64,000 nucleotides of DNA from WHUA01 sp964585785 (lineage in GTDB: Bacteria; Pseudomonadota; Alphaproteobacteria; UBA8366): NCBI GenBank assembly GCA_964585785.1, contig CAZPFL010000002.1:33101-97100 (forward strand), given 5' to 3'. The notes under the pieces are model-generated. The model ran no database searches. It was given only the letters and a program-made list of their open reading frames with translations, and was not told the DNA's origin. Position 1 is the first letter of the stretch. Each line of letters begins with the position of its first letter. The translations under genes and the position numbers were made by a program. This document shows, piece by piece, positions 43,466 through 52,044 of the stretch.

Positions 43466-44662
43466 TTGGATGATGACATGGCACGCGAACGACGAGACGA
43501 CGATCTGACCGAAGCCGATCGGGAGGTCATGCGTCTTTATGACGAGACCAAGAAGCCGATCGATTGGGATGCGTCCGATGATGCGATCCTGGCGCTGTCG
43601 CGTGAAATTCACCGAAAAGGCGGCACGGGGGCGGCGGCGCCCACCGAAGAGACGACGGCCGGCGGCGCCGCGCCCGAGGGACCGGAAGAGTCCGGCAATG
43701 TGGTTCAATTCGCGCCGCGGTCGCCGTCTTTCATACACCGGGTCATTCATTCGCCCGCGATGGGATTCTCGCTCGCGGCGTCGCTCATGATCGGCGTTTT
43801 CTCCGGCCAGGTCATATTGCCTTACGTGAATCTGGGCGTGGCGCCCGGCTATAACGACGTGGTGCGGGACAACAAGCGGCTGCAGCATGAGCTCGACCAA
43901 AGCCAGACCATGTTGACCCGGTCCTTGAGCGCGCATGGTGGCGCCGCGGTGCAGTCGGTCGGGAGCATTATGCAGCTCACCCAGGCGCTGAGCGGGTTCG
44001 ATTGCGCTTCGCTGTCGGCGACGCTGTCGAAGGACATGAAGATCGCGGTTTCCGGCTATGTCTCGAGCGACGCCGACCTGCAGCATCTCGGCGAGAAGCT
44101 GGCCGGGCTCGACCGGACGGCCGAGATCGTGAACCAGGCCGTCGTCGCGGGCAAACCGGCCTGCGCGTTTCTCGACCTTCTGTATCAGAAGGCCGGCGCC
44201 GGAACGGCGGTCCCGAGCTTGCCCGCGCTTCGGCCCTTCCAGCACGGCCCGGCCTATACGGCGCATGAAAGGCTCGTCGTCGAAGCGGAAGCGACGTCGC
44301 TTTACGACGGATACCTTTATGTCGATTACATTCAGCACGACGGGACCGTGCTCCACATGCTCCCCAGCGCCGAAAAGACAGCGAATGCCGTGAAGGCCGG
44401 CGCGCGCGTCCTGCTCGGCGACGGCACGCAGAAATATACCGTCGCGCCGCCCTACGGGACCGAGACGTTGATCATTCTTTCGTCGCCGGTACCGCTGTTC
44501 CACAAATCGCGCCCGCAGATCGAGCCGGCGAAGGACTATCTGGATGCCCTGCGCCAGGCTCTCGAGACCGCCGGGAAGGGGAAGGGCACGGCCAAGCCGA
44601 TGGGCAACTATCTGTTCATCAAGACCGGCCCGCAAAACGCCGCCGGCAGCACCGGAAAATAG
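43466..44662 (+). CDS. Single-pass membrane protein, probable anti-sigma factor with periplasmic DUF4384-like domain
   Basis: 398 residues. The cytoplasmic part (1-95) is charged and contains helices like LTEADREVMRLYDE and DDAILALSREIHR, suitable for holding the sigma factor, though it lacks the zinc HxxxCxxC motif. A membrane segment spans about 98-118. The periplasmic part has a heptad region at about 130-160, and a DUF4384-like domain from about 265 (AEATSLYDGYLYVDYIQHDG, HMLPSAEKTANAV, APPYGTETLIILSS). The same domain type occurs in the CsgG-like lipoprotein. Position and topology suggest it senses envelope state and releases the sigma factor. Confidence 0.82.
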   Translation: MDDDMARERRDDDLTEADREVMRLYDETKKPIDWDASDDAILALSREIHRKGGTGAAAPTEETTAGGAAPEGPEESGNVVQFAPRSPSFIHRVIHSPAMGFSLAASLMIGVFSGQVILPYVNLGVAPGYNDVVRDNKRLQHELDQSQTMLTRSLSAHGGAAVQSVGSIMQLTQALSGFDCASLSATLSKDMKIAVSGYVSSDADLQHLGEKLAGLDRTAEIVNQAVVAGKPACAFLDLLYQKAGAGTAVPSLPALRPFQHGPAYTAHERLVVEAEATSLYDGYLYVDYIQHDGTVLHMLPSAEKTANAVKAGARVLLGDGTQKYTVAPPYGTETLIILSSPVPLFHKSRPQIEPAKDYLDALRQALETAGKGKGTAKPMGNYLFIKTGPQNAAGSTGK

Positions 44663-44690
44663 CTCCGCAACGTCGGCCCGTCCTTTATGG

Positions 44691-44728
44691 AAAAGCCTGT
44701 GTCTCGCCATGACGCGGGCTTTTCTTTC
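44691..44728 (+). terminator. Terminator of the sigma/anti-sigma operon
   Basis: AAAAGCC at 44691-44697 pairs with GGCTTTT at 44717-44723, with additional pairing in the arms, followed by CTTTC. Confidence 0.72.
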
Positions 44729-44782
44729 GTGTTGGCCCATCGGTCGCGGCTTTTGCGCGCGGCGAAAATATTTTGCCGCTGC

Positions 44783-44813
44783 TAACCCCCTCAACGGCGC
44801 CGGACCGTTCTTA
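44783..44813 (+). promoter_or_regulatory. ECF-sigma promoter, copy 8 (candidate sRNA 1)
   Basis: TAACCCC at 44783-44789, 16-nt spacer, CGTTCTTA at 44806-44813; AAAATATTTT at 44765-44774. It is followed by TAGAC, as in copy 9. Confidence 0.8.
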
Positions 44814-44819
44814 TAGACA

Positions 44820-44960
44820 AGCGCAAGGGCGGTCAGATCATCATCACGCCAGAACCCTGTAGAGAGATGGATCTCCGATCCCCCAGGCGCTCAGAACGCT
44901 CCGCTCGACACCCAAAGTCCCTCCCTAACCTTCCAAGCCCCTTCGGGGGCTTCTCTTTTT
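44820..44960 (+). ncRNA. Candidate small RNA 1 under ECF control
   Basis: A stretch of about 140 nt from the ECF promoter (start near 44820) to a strong terminator: stem AAGCCCC/GGGGCTT with a TTCG tetraloop at 44935-44952, then CTCTTTTT. It shares with 52082-52225 the same promoter, the core AACCCTGTAGAGAGATGGAT, a C-rich unpaired stretch (GTCCCTCCCTAACC) and the terminator type. An ORF beginning MDLRSP exists, but ATG-to-terminator distance differs by one base between the copies (68 vs 67), and both frames run through the terminator, so I take it as non-coding. The CCUCCCU stretch could pair with ribosome sites of target mRNAs (inference). Confidence 0.68.
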
Positions 44961-45072
44961 CAATGGCCTTGCTTCGATGCCCCCGAGCAACCCTATCTGG
45001 TTTGGGGCCGGCCCCGGTTTGCTCTAATATCCCCCCATCATCTGTCGCCTGATTTTGCATCCGGAGGAATAT

Positions 45073-45603
45073 ATGCGGATCGTCAATCCATCGTTCGGCC
45101 TCGAAGAGAGCGAGGCGAGCCGAGGCGCCGGCCCCAAGACGGTTTCGACCGATTGGAGCAAAGACCCGATCGCCATCATGTCGAACTCGAAATCCAACGC
45201 GCGCGAGCTGCTCGAGGGCGTGCGCGAGAAGATGAAAGCCTACCGCGCCGTCGACAACGTCGATTACCTGTTCAAGACCAGCGCGGCAAAGCCTGCGCCG
45301 ACGGCGCTGTACGACGAGATCGCCAAAAAATACAAGGGCGCCATCGTCGCTCTGGCCGATTGAGGGTCATGCTCGTCGTGGAGTTTCCATGACAGCATCG
45401 AGCTCGAAAAACGCGGCGTCGAAACATACATCGTCATCACCGAGACCTTTCTGCCGCTGGTGCGCGCGCAGGCCAAGGTGCGGAAGGCGGATCCCAAGCT
45501 CTTGATCGTCAAGCATCCGGTCGGCGGCCTGAATGCCCAGGAGCTGATTGACCGAATCGAAACCGCTGCGGCGTCGTTGAAGAAACAGGCCGTCTCGGAC
45601 TGA
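45073..45603 (+). CDS. UGSC-family selenoprotein (in-frame UGA read as selenocysteine)
   Basis: Starts at the ATG at 45073, five bases after GGAGG. The frame runs 96 codons to a UGA at 45361-45363 and then continues with equally good codon use for 79 more codons to the UGA at 45601-45603 (176 residues). Around the internal UGA the peptide reads VALAD-U-GSCSSWSFHDS, which is the hallmark U-G-S-C motif of this predicted selenoprotein family; some members have Cys instead. Sec97 and Cys100 would form a redox pair. A small hairpin (GTCATG/CATGAC with inner CTC/GAG, 45366-45393) directly follows the UGA and may be the bacterial SECIS. A plain gene caller would split this into a 96-residue ORF and noise. 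Confidence 0.88.
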
Positions 45604-45625
45604 CGGCGGCCGAAAAAGGAAAGAC

Positions 45626-46666
45626 ATGACGGACCCGACCCAGAATGAGCTGGTCGAGATCGGGGATCTCGACTTCGACCAGTGGAACGACTACGCCATC
45701 GAGCAAGGATGGAGCGATGGCTTCCCTCTCGTGCCGCCGACGGAGGAAAAGGTGGAGCGCATGGTCGACATGTGCCGCGGCGACAACGAGCCGTTTCCGC
45801 CGATGTCGCCGCGCCGCGTCCTCCCGACGCTCCGCAGCATCGCGGCAAACGCGGTGATGGCGGGGTGCCGGCCGGAATATTTCCCGACCGTCGTCGCCGC
45901 GGTCCGCGCGGTCCTCGACCCGGACTACAACCTCCATGGCACGCTGGCGACCACGCATCCCTGCGCTCAGATAATGATCGTCAGCGGACCGGTCCGCCAC
46001 CGGCTCGGCATCAATTACGGCAGCAACTGCTTCGGACAGGCGACGAAAGCGAACGCCACCATCGGCCGGGCGCTGCAGCTCACCCTGCTGAACGTCGGCG
46101 GCGCTAAGCCCGGCAACATGGATCGTGCGACCCAGGGATCGCCCGCCAAATACAGTTTCTGCTTCGGCGAAAACGAGGAAGAGAGTCCGTGGGAGCCGTA
46201 TCACGTGCGGCGCGGTTTCGCGGCTGGGGACAGCGTCGTCACGGTCATGGCGGGCGAGGGGCCCCACAACATCAACGATCATTCCAGCAACACCGGCAAG
46301 GGACTGCTCACGACCATCGCGGGAACGATTTCGCAGACGGGCGCGAACGTCATATCGGCGGACGGGCCGTATTTCGTCGTCCTCGGCCCGGAGCATGCGA
46401 AGACGATCCATCGCGATGGCTGGACGATCGAGACCATGCAGGAAATGCTCTACGAGGCGACCGCCGTCGATATGGCCCGCGTTTCGCAGGAACAGCAGAA
46501 ATACTACGAGGACCGAACGAACCGGCTGATCAACGGCCGCTATTACCTGTCGCGCGATCCGTCGGATATCCAGATCCTCGTCGCCGGCGGACCGGGCAAG
46601 CATTCGGCCTATATGCCGAGCTTCGGCCATAACGAGGCCTGCTCGGTGCGGATCGCCACCGCCTGA
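45626..46666 (+). CDS. Uncharacterised protein next to the UGSC selenoprotein, paralogue 1
   Basis: 346 residues, 22 nt after the selenoprotein stop, so very likely one operon. I do not recognise a characterised family. Features: EQGWSDGFPLVPPTEEKV at the front, MAGCRPEYFPTVVAAVRAV, HGTLATTHPCAQIMIVSGP, NYGSNCFGQATKANATIGRA, LNVGGAKPGNMD, YSFCFGENEEESPW and PSDIQILVAGGPGKHSAYMP. Several conserved Cys. No signal peptide or membrane span, so cytoplasmic. The next gene is a clear homologue with the same order of motifs. Confidence 0.85.
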   Translation: MTDPTQNELVEIGDLDFDQWNDYAIEQGWSDGFPLVPPTEEKVERMVDMCRGDNEPFPPMSPRRVLPTLRSIAANAVMAGCRPEYFPTVVAAVRAVLDPDYNLHGTLATTHPCAQIMIVSGPVRHRLGINYGSNCFGQATKANATIGRALQLTLLNVGGAKPGNMDRATQGSPAKYSFCFGENEEESPWEPYHVRRGFAAGDSVVTVMAGEGPHNINDHSSNTGKGLLTTIAGTISQTGANVISADGPYFVVLGPEHAKTIHRDGWTIETMQEMLYEATAVDMARVSQEQQKYYEDRTNRLINGRYYLSRDPSDIQILVAGGPGKHSAYMPSFGHNEACSVRIATA

Positions 46667-46676
46667 TGGCGCGCCG

Positions 46677-47696
46677 ATGACGGACGGCGACGACCTGCCG
46701 ATTTTTCCGGAAACGGTTGCCTGGGACGAGGCGCAGGCGGCGCTCGACGCCTTGGAACTCGGCGACGGGCTGCCGCTCGTGCCCCCGACGCTCAGCCGGT
46801 TCGACGCCATGGTCTCCGGCCGCGGGCCGACCGGCCGGTCCTTCGGACATGTGCTGCCGCTGATGGGCGAGCTGACGCTGGAAGCGGTGGCCTATAACTG
46901 CATTCTCGCCGGGTGCCGGCCGGAAGAGCTGCCGGTCGTGCTGACCGCGGTGGAGGCGGCGCTCGAAGACCCGTTCAACCTGCTCGGCGTTTTGAGCACG
47001 ACCGGGACGGCGACCGTCGCGGTCTGTGTGCATGGCCCGGTCGTCGGCGCGCTCGGTCTCAACGCCGGCGGCAATATCCTCGGACCCGGCAACCGGGCGA
47101 ATGCCTGTATCGGCCGCGCCGTAAGCCTGATCATGCGGAATGTCGGGGGCGCGCGGGCCGGGGTCGGCGACATGGCGACGATGGGCCAGCCCGGCAAATA
47201 CACCTTCTGTTTCGCGGAGGGGACGCACAACGCGTTTCCGCCTTTGCCGACGCGCCGCGGTTTCGATGCCGAAGAAAGCTGCGTCACCGTGCTGGGCGTG
47301 TCCGGTACGGCAGAAGTGCTTCCTGCCCATCCCGGCGGGACGCCCGAGCTGGTATTGCAGCCGGTCGCGGTCGCGATGAATGCCGCGATCGATTCCACCG
47401 GCGCCAACCGGAAGCGCGAGCGCGGCGAGCAGGTCTTCCTGATGCCGCCGGAAATGGCCGACATCATGCGCGCCGCCGGCTGGGATTTGGCGAGGGTGCA
47501 ACGGTATCTGTTCGAGGCGCGCCGTCCTTATCCGTTCGACGGCCCGGAGGCGCCGGACGACCGGCCCTTTGCGGAGTCGCCGGAAGACATCCATCCGATC
47601 GTGACCGGCGGCGCCGGCGTGAAGATGACATACCTGCCGCTCTGGTCCGGCGGGTCGCGGATGGTCACGAAGCCGGTTCGGATGTTCGACGCCTGA
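46677..47696 (+). CDS. Uncharacterised protein next to the UGSC selenoprotein, paralogue 2
   Basis: 339 residues, starting 10 nt after the first paralogue. Shares its framework: LELGDGLPLVPPTLSRFD, LAGCRPEELPVVLTAVEAAL, LLGVLSTTGTATVAVCVHGP, NAGGNILGPGNRANACIGRA, RNVGGARAGVGDMATMGQ, GKYTFCFAEG and PIVTGGAGVKMTYLP. Two unequal paralogues in tandem may form a heteromer. It converges with a thioredoxin-reductase-like gene whose stop is 31 nt away. Function unknown, though context suggests a redox process with the selenoprotein. Confidence 0.85.
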   Translation: MTDGDDLPIFPETVAWDEAQAALDALELGDGLPLVPPTLSRFDAMVSGRGPTGRSFGHVLPLMGELTLEAVAYNCILAGCRPEELPVVLTAVEAALEDPFNLLGVLSTTGTATVAVCVHGPVVGALGLNAGGNILGPGNRANACIGRAVSLIMRNVGGARAGVGDMATMGQPGKYTFCFAEGTHNAFPPLPTRRGFDAEESCVTVLGVSGTAEVLPAHPGGTPELVLQPVAVAMNAAIDSTGANRKRERGEQVFLMPPEMADIMRAAGWDLARVQRYLFEARRPYPFDGPEAPDDRPFAESPEDIHPIVTGGAGVKMTYLPLWSGGSRMVTKPVRMFDA

Positions 47697-47727
47697 GCGG
47701 CGGCCGGTCTGACGTGCCTGGAACGTC

Positions 47728-48645
47728 CTAGTCGCCGGTGATATTCGCAACGGCCGCGGCGGCTTCCGCGACGGCGTCCGCGAGCTGCCCCGAGTAGCCG
47801 GCCCGAACCGCGCCCACGGCGTAGACGCCCGGGATGCTCGTCCGATAGGCCGCATCCGTCACAACGTAGCCTGCGGCGTTGCGCGCAATGGCATCGGGCA
47901 GGTAGGCGGCATTGGGCTCGAGACCGACAAAGACGAAGACGCCGTCGCACGCGATGTCCTCCGTCGCGCCGCCACTGCTGGGACAAATCCGGACGCCCTC
48001 GACCGCATCGCGTCCCAGAATTTCCTGAACCCTTGTTGAAAGGCGGAACGCGAACTTCGGGTTCGCTGTCGCTTGCGCGACGTAATCTTCCTTCGCCCGA
48101 AGCGCGTCCCCGCGCGTAACGACCGTGATGCGCGCGGCATACTCGGCAAGGTGCAAGGCTTCCTGCAGCGCCGAATCGCCGCCGCCGACCACCACGACGT
48201 GTTGGTCCGTAAAGAAGCCCGCGTCGCAATCGGCGCATTGCGAAACGCCGCGCCCGAACAGCGCCGCTTCGCCCGGAACGCCGAGCGCGCGGAGCCGGGC
48301 GCCGGACGCCAGCACCAGCGTCCGCGCAACGTGACGCCCGCTTTCGGTGATCACCGTCTTGCTGTCCCCGTGCAAGGCGATCCCGGTCGCGCTCTCGGGA
48401 ATGATTTCGACGCCATGTTCGACCAATGCTTCGAGCGCGGCGGCCGCGAGCTCGACGCCGCTTGCGCCGTCCGCGGCGGGAAAGCCGTCGATCCGGCCGA
48501 CATTCATCACCAGGCCACCCATATGGCCGCCTTCGTCCAGCGCCGCAACGGACAGTCCGCGCTCCGCGGCAAGGCGCGCTGCCGTCAGGCCGGCGAGACC
48601 GCCGCCGATGACGAGCAGGTCATACGGGTTTTCGGTTTGCGTCAT
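47728..48645 (-). CDS. Thioredoxin reductase-like FAD-dependent oxidoreductase
   Basis: 305 residues. FAD-binding LLVIGGGLAGLTAARLAAERG, the redox-active CADC motif in SQCADCDAGFF, NAD(P)-binding VVVGGGDSALQEALHL, and GVYAVGAVRAGYSGQL at the C-terminal FAD site. Size and layout match thioredoxin reductase/alkyl hydroperoxide reductase-F-like flavoproteins. It faces the UGSC selenoprotein and its paralogous neighbours and could supply electrons to them (inference). Confidence 0.92.
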   Translation of the reverse strand: MTQTENPYDLLVIGGGLAGLTAARLAAERGLSVAALDEGGHMGGLVMNVGRIDGFPAADGASGVELAAAALEALVEHGVEIIPESATGIALHGDSKTVITESGRHVARTLVLASGARLRALGVPGEAALFGRGVSQCADCDAGFFTDQHVVVVGGGDSALQEALHLAEYAARITVVTRGDALRAKEDYVAQATANPKFAFRLSTRVQEILGRDAVEGVRICPSSGGATEDIACDGVFVFVGLEPNAAYLPDAIARNAAGYVVTDAAYRTSIPGVYAVGAVRAGYSGQLADAVAEAAAAVANITGD

Positions 48646-48668
48646 CCTGAAGCTTCTTTATTGGGCGA

Positions 48669-49160
48669 TCAGTGCAGCAGTCCCTCGAACAGACCGAGTG
48701 GGAGAGGCAGGTACAGCAGGCGAAAGAACACGACATACACCACTGCGGTCAATAGGGCCGGCAATCCGATGATGAAGACGAGCTTGCGCTCGCCCAGCAC
48801 GACCAGCAGGATCGCCGTGAACAGGAACGTATCGAGGAAATAGCCCACCCACTCCCAGGTCGCGACGTACAGGACCGCCAGCACCGCCGTGGCGAGAAAC
48901 CGCAGCAGCCCTAGTGGGTTTGAAGCTACCGGCGTTGTGGATCCGCTCGTCACCGCGTTAGCGGCTGGATGGCCTCCGTGGGCCCGCCCTTCGCGCAGGG
49001 CGAGCAGATAGAACAGCGCCGCTATCGCTATCAATAGCAACTGGGGATATAGGAGCGGGTAGCGTAGCGAGTCCGGATAGCGCAACGTCAGTGCGAACAG
49101 CGCTACAAACAGCGTGCCCATTCCGCTCAGCAGTATGCGCTGCACTCCGGCCCCCTTCAC
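48669..49160 (-). CDS. Tripartite tricarboxylate transporter, small membrane subunit (TctB-like)
   Basis: 163 residues with four membrane segments (AALFYLLALR; LRFLATAVLAVLYVATWEWV; FLDTFLFTAILLVVLGERK; LPALLTAVVYVVFFRLLYLPLP). The WEWVGYFLDTFLF and C-terminal VFFRLLYLPLPLG-FEG pattern is typical of TctB. It lies downstream of tctC on the minus strand. With TctA it forms the sodium-driven membrane part of the system. Confidence 0.9.
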   Translation of the reverse strand: MKGAGVQRILLSGMGTLFVALFALTLRYPDSLRYPLLYPQLLLIAIAALFYLLALREGRAHGGHPAANAVTSGSTTPVASNPLGLLRFLATAVLAVLYVATWEWVGYFLDTFLFTAILLVVLGERKLVFIIGLPALLTAVVYVVFFRLLYLPLPLGLFEGLLH

Positions 49161-49224
49161 GATTGCCCCTAGGGCGCGGCAATTGCCACGCCCGCCTGCC
49201 GCGCGCAGGGGGCTGCGCTTCTAC

Positions 49225-50241
49225 TCAGTGCGCTTTCTTCGTCTTGATGTTGAGCCCCAGCTTCGTGAACAACTTGCCGGCGTCCACATATTCGGTGTGG
49301 ATGAGCTTCCGCGTTGCATCGGCATCGAGGTAGTCGATCGTCAGCCCGACCTTCTTGAAGTCCGCCGCGATGCCGGGCATGGCGAGCGCCTTCTTCAACG
49401 CCTTGCGCAACACGTCAAGCACCGGCTTGGGCGTGTCTTTGGGCGCGGCCAGGGTGCGCCATACGCCGACGGACACGTCGTACCCCAGTTCGCGGAAGGT
49501 GGGCACGTTAGGTATGAACGTTGAACGCTGAGGCGCGGAGGCTGCCAGGATGCGCACCTTGTCGCCACCGACCTGAGGCAGGAGCTCGTTGACGTTGTTG
49601 AAACTGAAATCCAGATGGTTCCCCATCAAGGCCGCGAGGCGCGCGGCGCCGCCCTTGTACCCTGTCACCAGCTTGGCCTTGACGCCGGCCTGGGCGGAGA
49701 AGACCGCAAACGCAACGTCGGGGCTGGGCCAGCCTTGCTCTTTGCCCACGGCGAGCTGGCCTGGCTTGGCTTTCATGGCCGCCACCAGATCCTTCAAGGT
49801 CTTGTAGGGACTCGCCGCATTGACGGCGAGAAAGTTGGGCACAAAGCTGACCTGCCCGATATAGGCGAAGCTATCGGGATTGTACTTGACGCCAGGGGTG
49901 AGCCACGGCGCGTAGGCGATACCGGAGCTCACCATCGTCAGCGTGTATCCGTCAGGCTTGGCAAAGGCCCCGATGGTAGTGCCCGTCACGCCGCCCGCGC
50001 CGGCGCGGTGTTCCACGAGCACCTTCTGTCCGAGCGCTTTTTCCAGGTAGGGGGCCAGCGTCATGGTGTTGATGCTGACGCCGCCGCCGGCGCCATAAGG
50101 CACGATGATCGTCACGGGGCGGCTGGGGTAGTGCTGCGCGGCTGCGGGAAGCGCGGAGAACAAAATCGTGGCGGCGGCCAATGCCAGTCCGGCGCAGAGA
50201 CGGCCGATGGTGACGATATCGATCCATTTTTTTGAAATCAT
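49225..50241 (-). CDS. Tripartite tricarboxylate transporter substrate-binding protein (TctC/Bug-like)
   Basis: 338 residues from the ATG at 50241, which begins a signal peptide (to about PAAAQ at residue 34). A longer frame to 50526 would cross into the tctA promoter region. Motifs: YPSRPVTIIVPYGAGGGVS (substrate loop), VLVEHRAGAGGVTG, YIGQVSFVPNFL, and VPTFRELGYDVSVGVWRTL. The Bug-type receptor captures a carboxylate in the periplasm. Transcribed away from tctA. Confidence 0.93.
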   Translation of the reverse strand: MISKKWIDIVTIGRLCAGLALAAATILFSALPAAAQHYPSRPVTIIVPYGAGGGVSINTMTLAPYLEKALGQKVLVEHRAGAGGVTGTTIGAFAKPDGYTLTMVSSGIAYAPWLTPGVKYNPDSFAYIGQVSFVPNFLAVNAASPYKTLKDLVAAMKAKPGQLAVGKEQGWPSPDVAFAVFSAQAGVKAKLVTGYKGGAARLAALMGNHLDFSFNNVNELLPQVGGDKVRILAASAPQRSTFIPNVPTFRELGYDVSVGVWRTLAAPKDTPKPVLDVLRKALKKALAMPGIAADFKKVGLTIDYLDADATRKLIHTEYVDAGKLFTKLGLNIKTKKAH

Positions 50242-50489
50242 TGTCTGTCTCTTCGAAATCGTTGCGTGCGGCCGGGGCGCAAAAAGAAATGGCCCGGCGG
50301 CCATCTTCAGTTCATTCCCGACTCCTTCCGTTACTGTACCGCCCGAAGGCATCTGCATACAAATTGCGCACTCCCGGCCCGTTGTTTGACACGAACATGA
50401 CGAGCACGGAAATTGATCATGTGCGCGTCCCCTAGCCACCGGCGGTCGATGCCAGTCTGGCGCGGTTCCAGTCGCACGGGAGAGAATGC

Positions 50490-51986
50490 ATGGACCACTG
50501 GATGCTGGTGGGGTTGGGGTATGCATTGCAGCCGGGCAACATCGCCGTGATGGTGCTCGGGGTATTGATCGGCATGATCTTCGGCGCGACGCCCGGCCTC
50601 TCAGGCGCGTCGGCCATGACGATGCTGCTGCCTCTGACCTTCCTGTTCCCCGCCCAGACCGGGGTTCTGTTCTTGCTCGCCATCTGGAACGCGGCCGTCT
50701 ACGCGGGCTCGATACCGAGCATCCTCATCAACATCCCCGGAACCGCTGCAGCCGCGGCCACGGCCATCGAGGGTCATCTGCTCGCCCGGCGCGGGCTGGC
50801 GCGGCGGGCGCTGCGCGGATCGATCGTCGGCTCGACCATCGGCGGGATCGCCGCGGCCGCATCGCTCCTGTACATGTCGCCGCCGCTGGCGAAGCTTTCG
50901 CTGTTGTTCGGGCCGGCCGAGATGTTCTCCTTCGCCCTCTTCGGCATGGCGACCGTTGTTTCGCTTTCGTCCGGCTCGCTGTTGCGGGGGCTGATCGGTG
51001 CGTTGATTGGGCTGGCCATGGCCACCGTGGGGTTCGCCCCTGACGGCTCGGAGCGGTTCGTCTTTACACCTGATTTTCTCGACGGCTTTCCGCTCATTCC
51101 GACCCTGGTCGGGATGTTCACCATCCCTGTCGTGCTGAACCTGGTGCTCGAGCAGCGATCGCAGATCGCAGGGGACATCTCGAGCCTGAAGAATGCCGAT
51201 TCCTTCCTACTCAATCTGAGCGACTGGGCGAAGCACTGGTTCAACATCGTGCGCTCCGCGGTCATCGGGGTCGTCGTGGGCGTGCTGCCGGGAACGGGCC
51301 CCACGATCGCCGCGTTCGTCTCCTACGGCGAGGCGCGGCGCTCAGCGAAGCCCCCGCACGAGTTCGGCAAGGGCGACGTGGCCGGCGTGCTGGCGTCGGA
51401 GACGGCAAACAACGCCGCTGTCTTTTCCTCGCTGGTGCCGGCGATCACGCTGGGTATTCCCGGCAGCGTTGACGCCGTGATCATCCTGGCGGCGCTGACC
51501 ATGCACGGCCTGATGCCCGGCCCGACCCTCTTCGATCGCAGCCCGCAGATCGTTTACACCGTGTTCATGGGCGCCTTCGTCACCAACTTCATCATGCTGG
51601 TGGTGGGGCTCGTCGGGGCAAAGCACATTGCCCAGTTCACCCGCATACGGCTTTCCCTGCTGGTGCCGGTGATCCTGACGCTTGGGCTGCTCGGGGCATA
51701 CTCGGTGCACAACAACATGTTCGATGTGTTTTTAGCCCTGGGCGTCGGGCTGTTCGGCTTTGTGCTGCACCGCTTCGGCATTTCGCTCGCGGCGCTGATC
51801 CTGGGCCTGATCCTGGGCGATATTCTTGAAGTGCAGTTCTTCCAGGCGGTGACCCTCTACAACAATGCCTGGCAAGCGTTCGTCGAGCGCCCCATCAGCC
51901 TGTTGTTCATCCTGCTCGCCCTCGCGAGTATCGTCTATTCGCTCCGGAAGGATTACCGCGAGCGCCGGGCTCGCGCACACGCCTGA
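50490..51986 (+). CDS. Tripartite tricarboxylate transporter, large membrane subunit (TctA-like)
   Basis: 498 residues, GGGAGAG upstream. About 11 membrane segments with the TctA motifs MIFGATPGLSGASAMTMLLPL, IPSILINIPGTAAAAATAIEG, GVLPGTGPTIAAFVSYGEARR, and NNAAVFSSLVPAITLGIPGSVDAVII in two pieces. It is divergent from tctC-tctB with a 248-nt spacer, a usual arrangement for these systems. The substrate (citrate, tartrate or another carboxylate) cannot be read from sequence. Confidence 0.94.
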   Translation: MDHWMLVGLGYALQPGNIAVMVLGVLIGMIFGATPGLSGASAMTMLLPLTFLFPAQTGVLFLLAIWNAAVYAGSIPSILINIPGTAAAAATAIEGHLLARRGLARRALRGSIVGSTIGGIAAAASLLYMSPPLAKLSLLFGPAEMFSFALFGMATVVSLSSGSLLRGLIGALIGLAMATVGFAPDGSERFVFTPDFLDGFPLIPTLVGMFTIPVVLNLVLEQRSQIAGDISSLKNADSFLLNLSDWAKHWFNIVRSAVIGVVVGVLPGTGPTIAAFVSYGEARRSAKPPHEFGKGDVAGVLASETANNAAVFSSLVPAITLGIPGSVDAVIILAALTMHGLMPGPTLFDRSPQIVYTVFMGAFVTNFIMLVVGLVGAKHIAQFTRIRLSLLVPVILTLGLLGAYSVHNNMFDVFLALGVGLFGFVLHRFGISLAALILGLILGDILEVQFFQAVTLYNNAWQAFVERPISLLFILLALASIVYSLRKDYRERRARAHA

Positions 51987-52044
51987 GCGCGAAGTCTGCG
52001 ATCTATCGGTCGTCCACGTCCGTCTGAAAAATTTTTGTCGGCGT

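Noticed and set aside
44867..45052. 61-aa frame starting MDLRSP in candidate sRNA 1 (and 52131 onward in sRNA 2)
   Set aside because: Runs through a strong terminator, has no spaced ribosome site, and the ATG-to-terminator distance differs by one base between the two copies.
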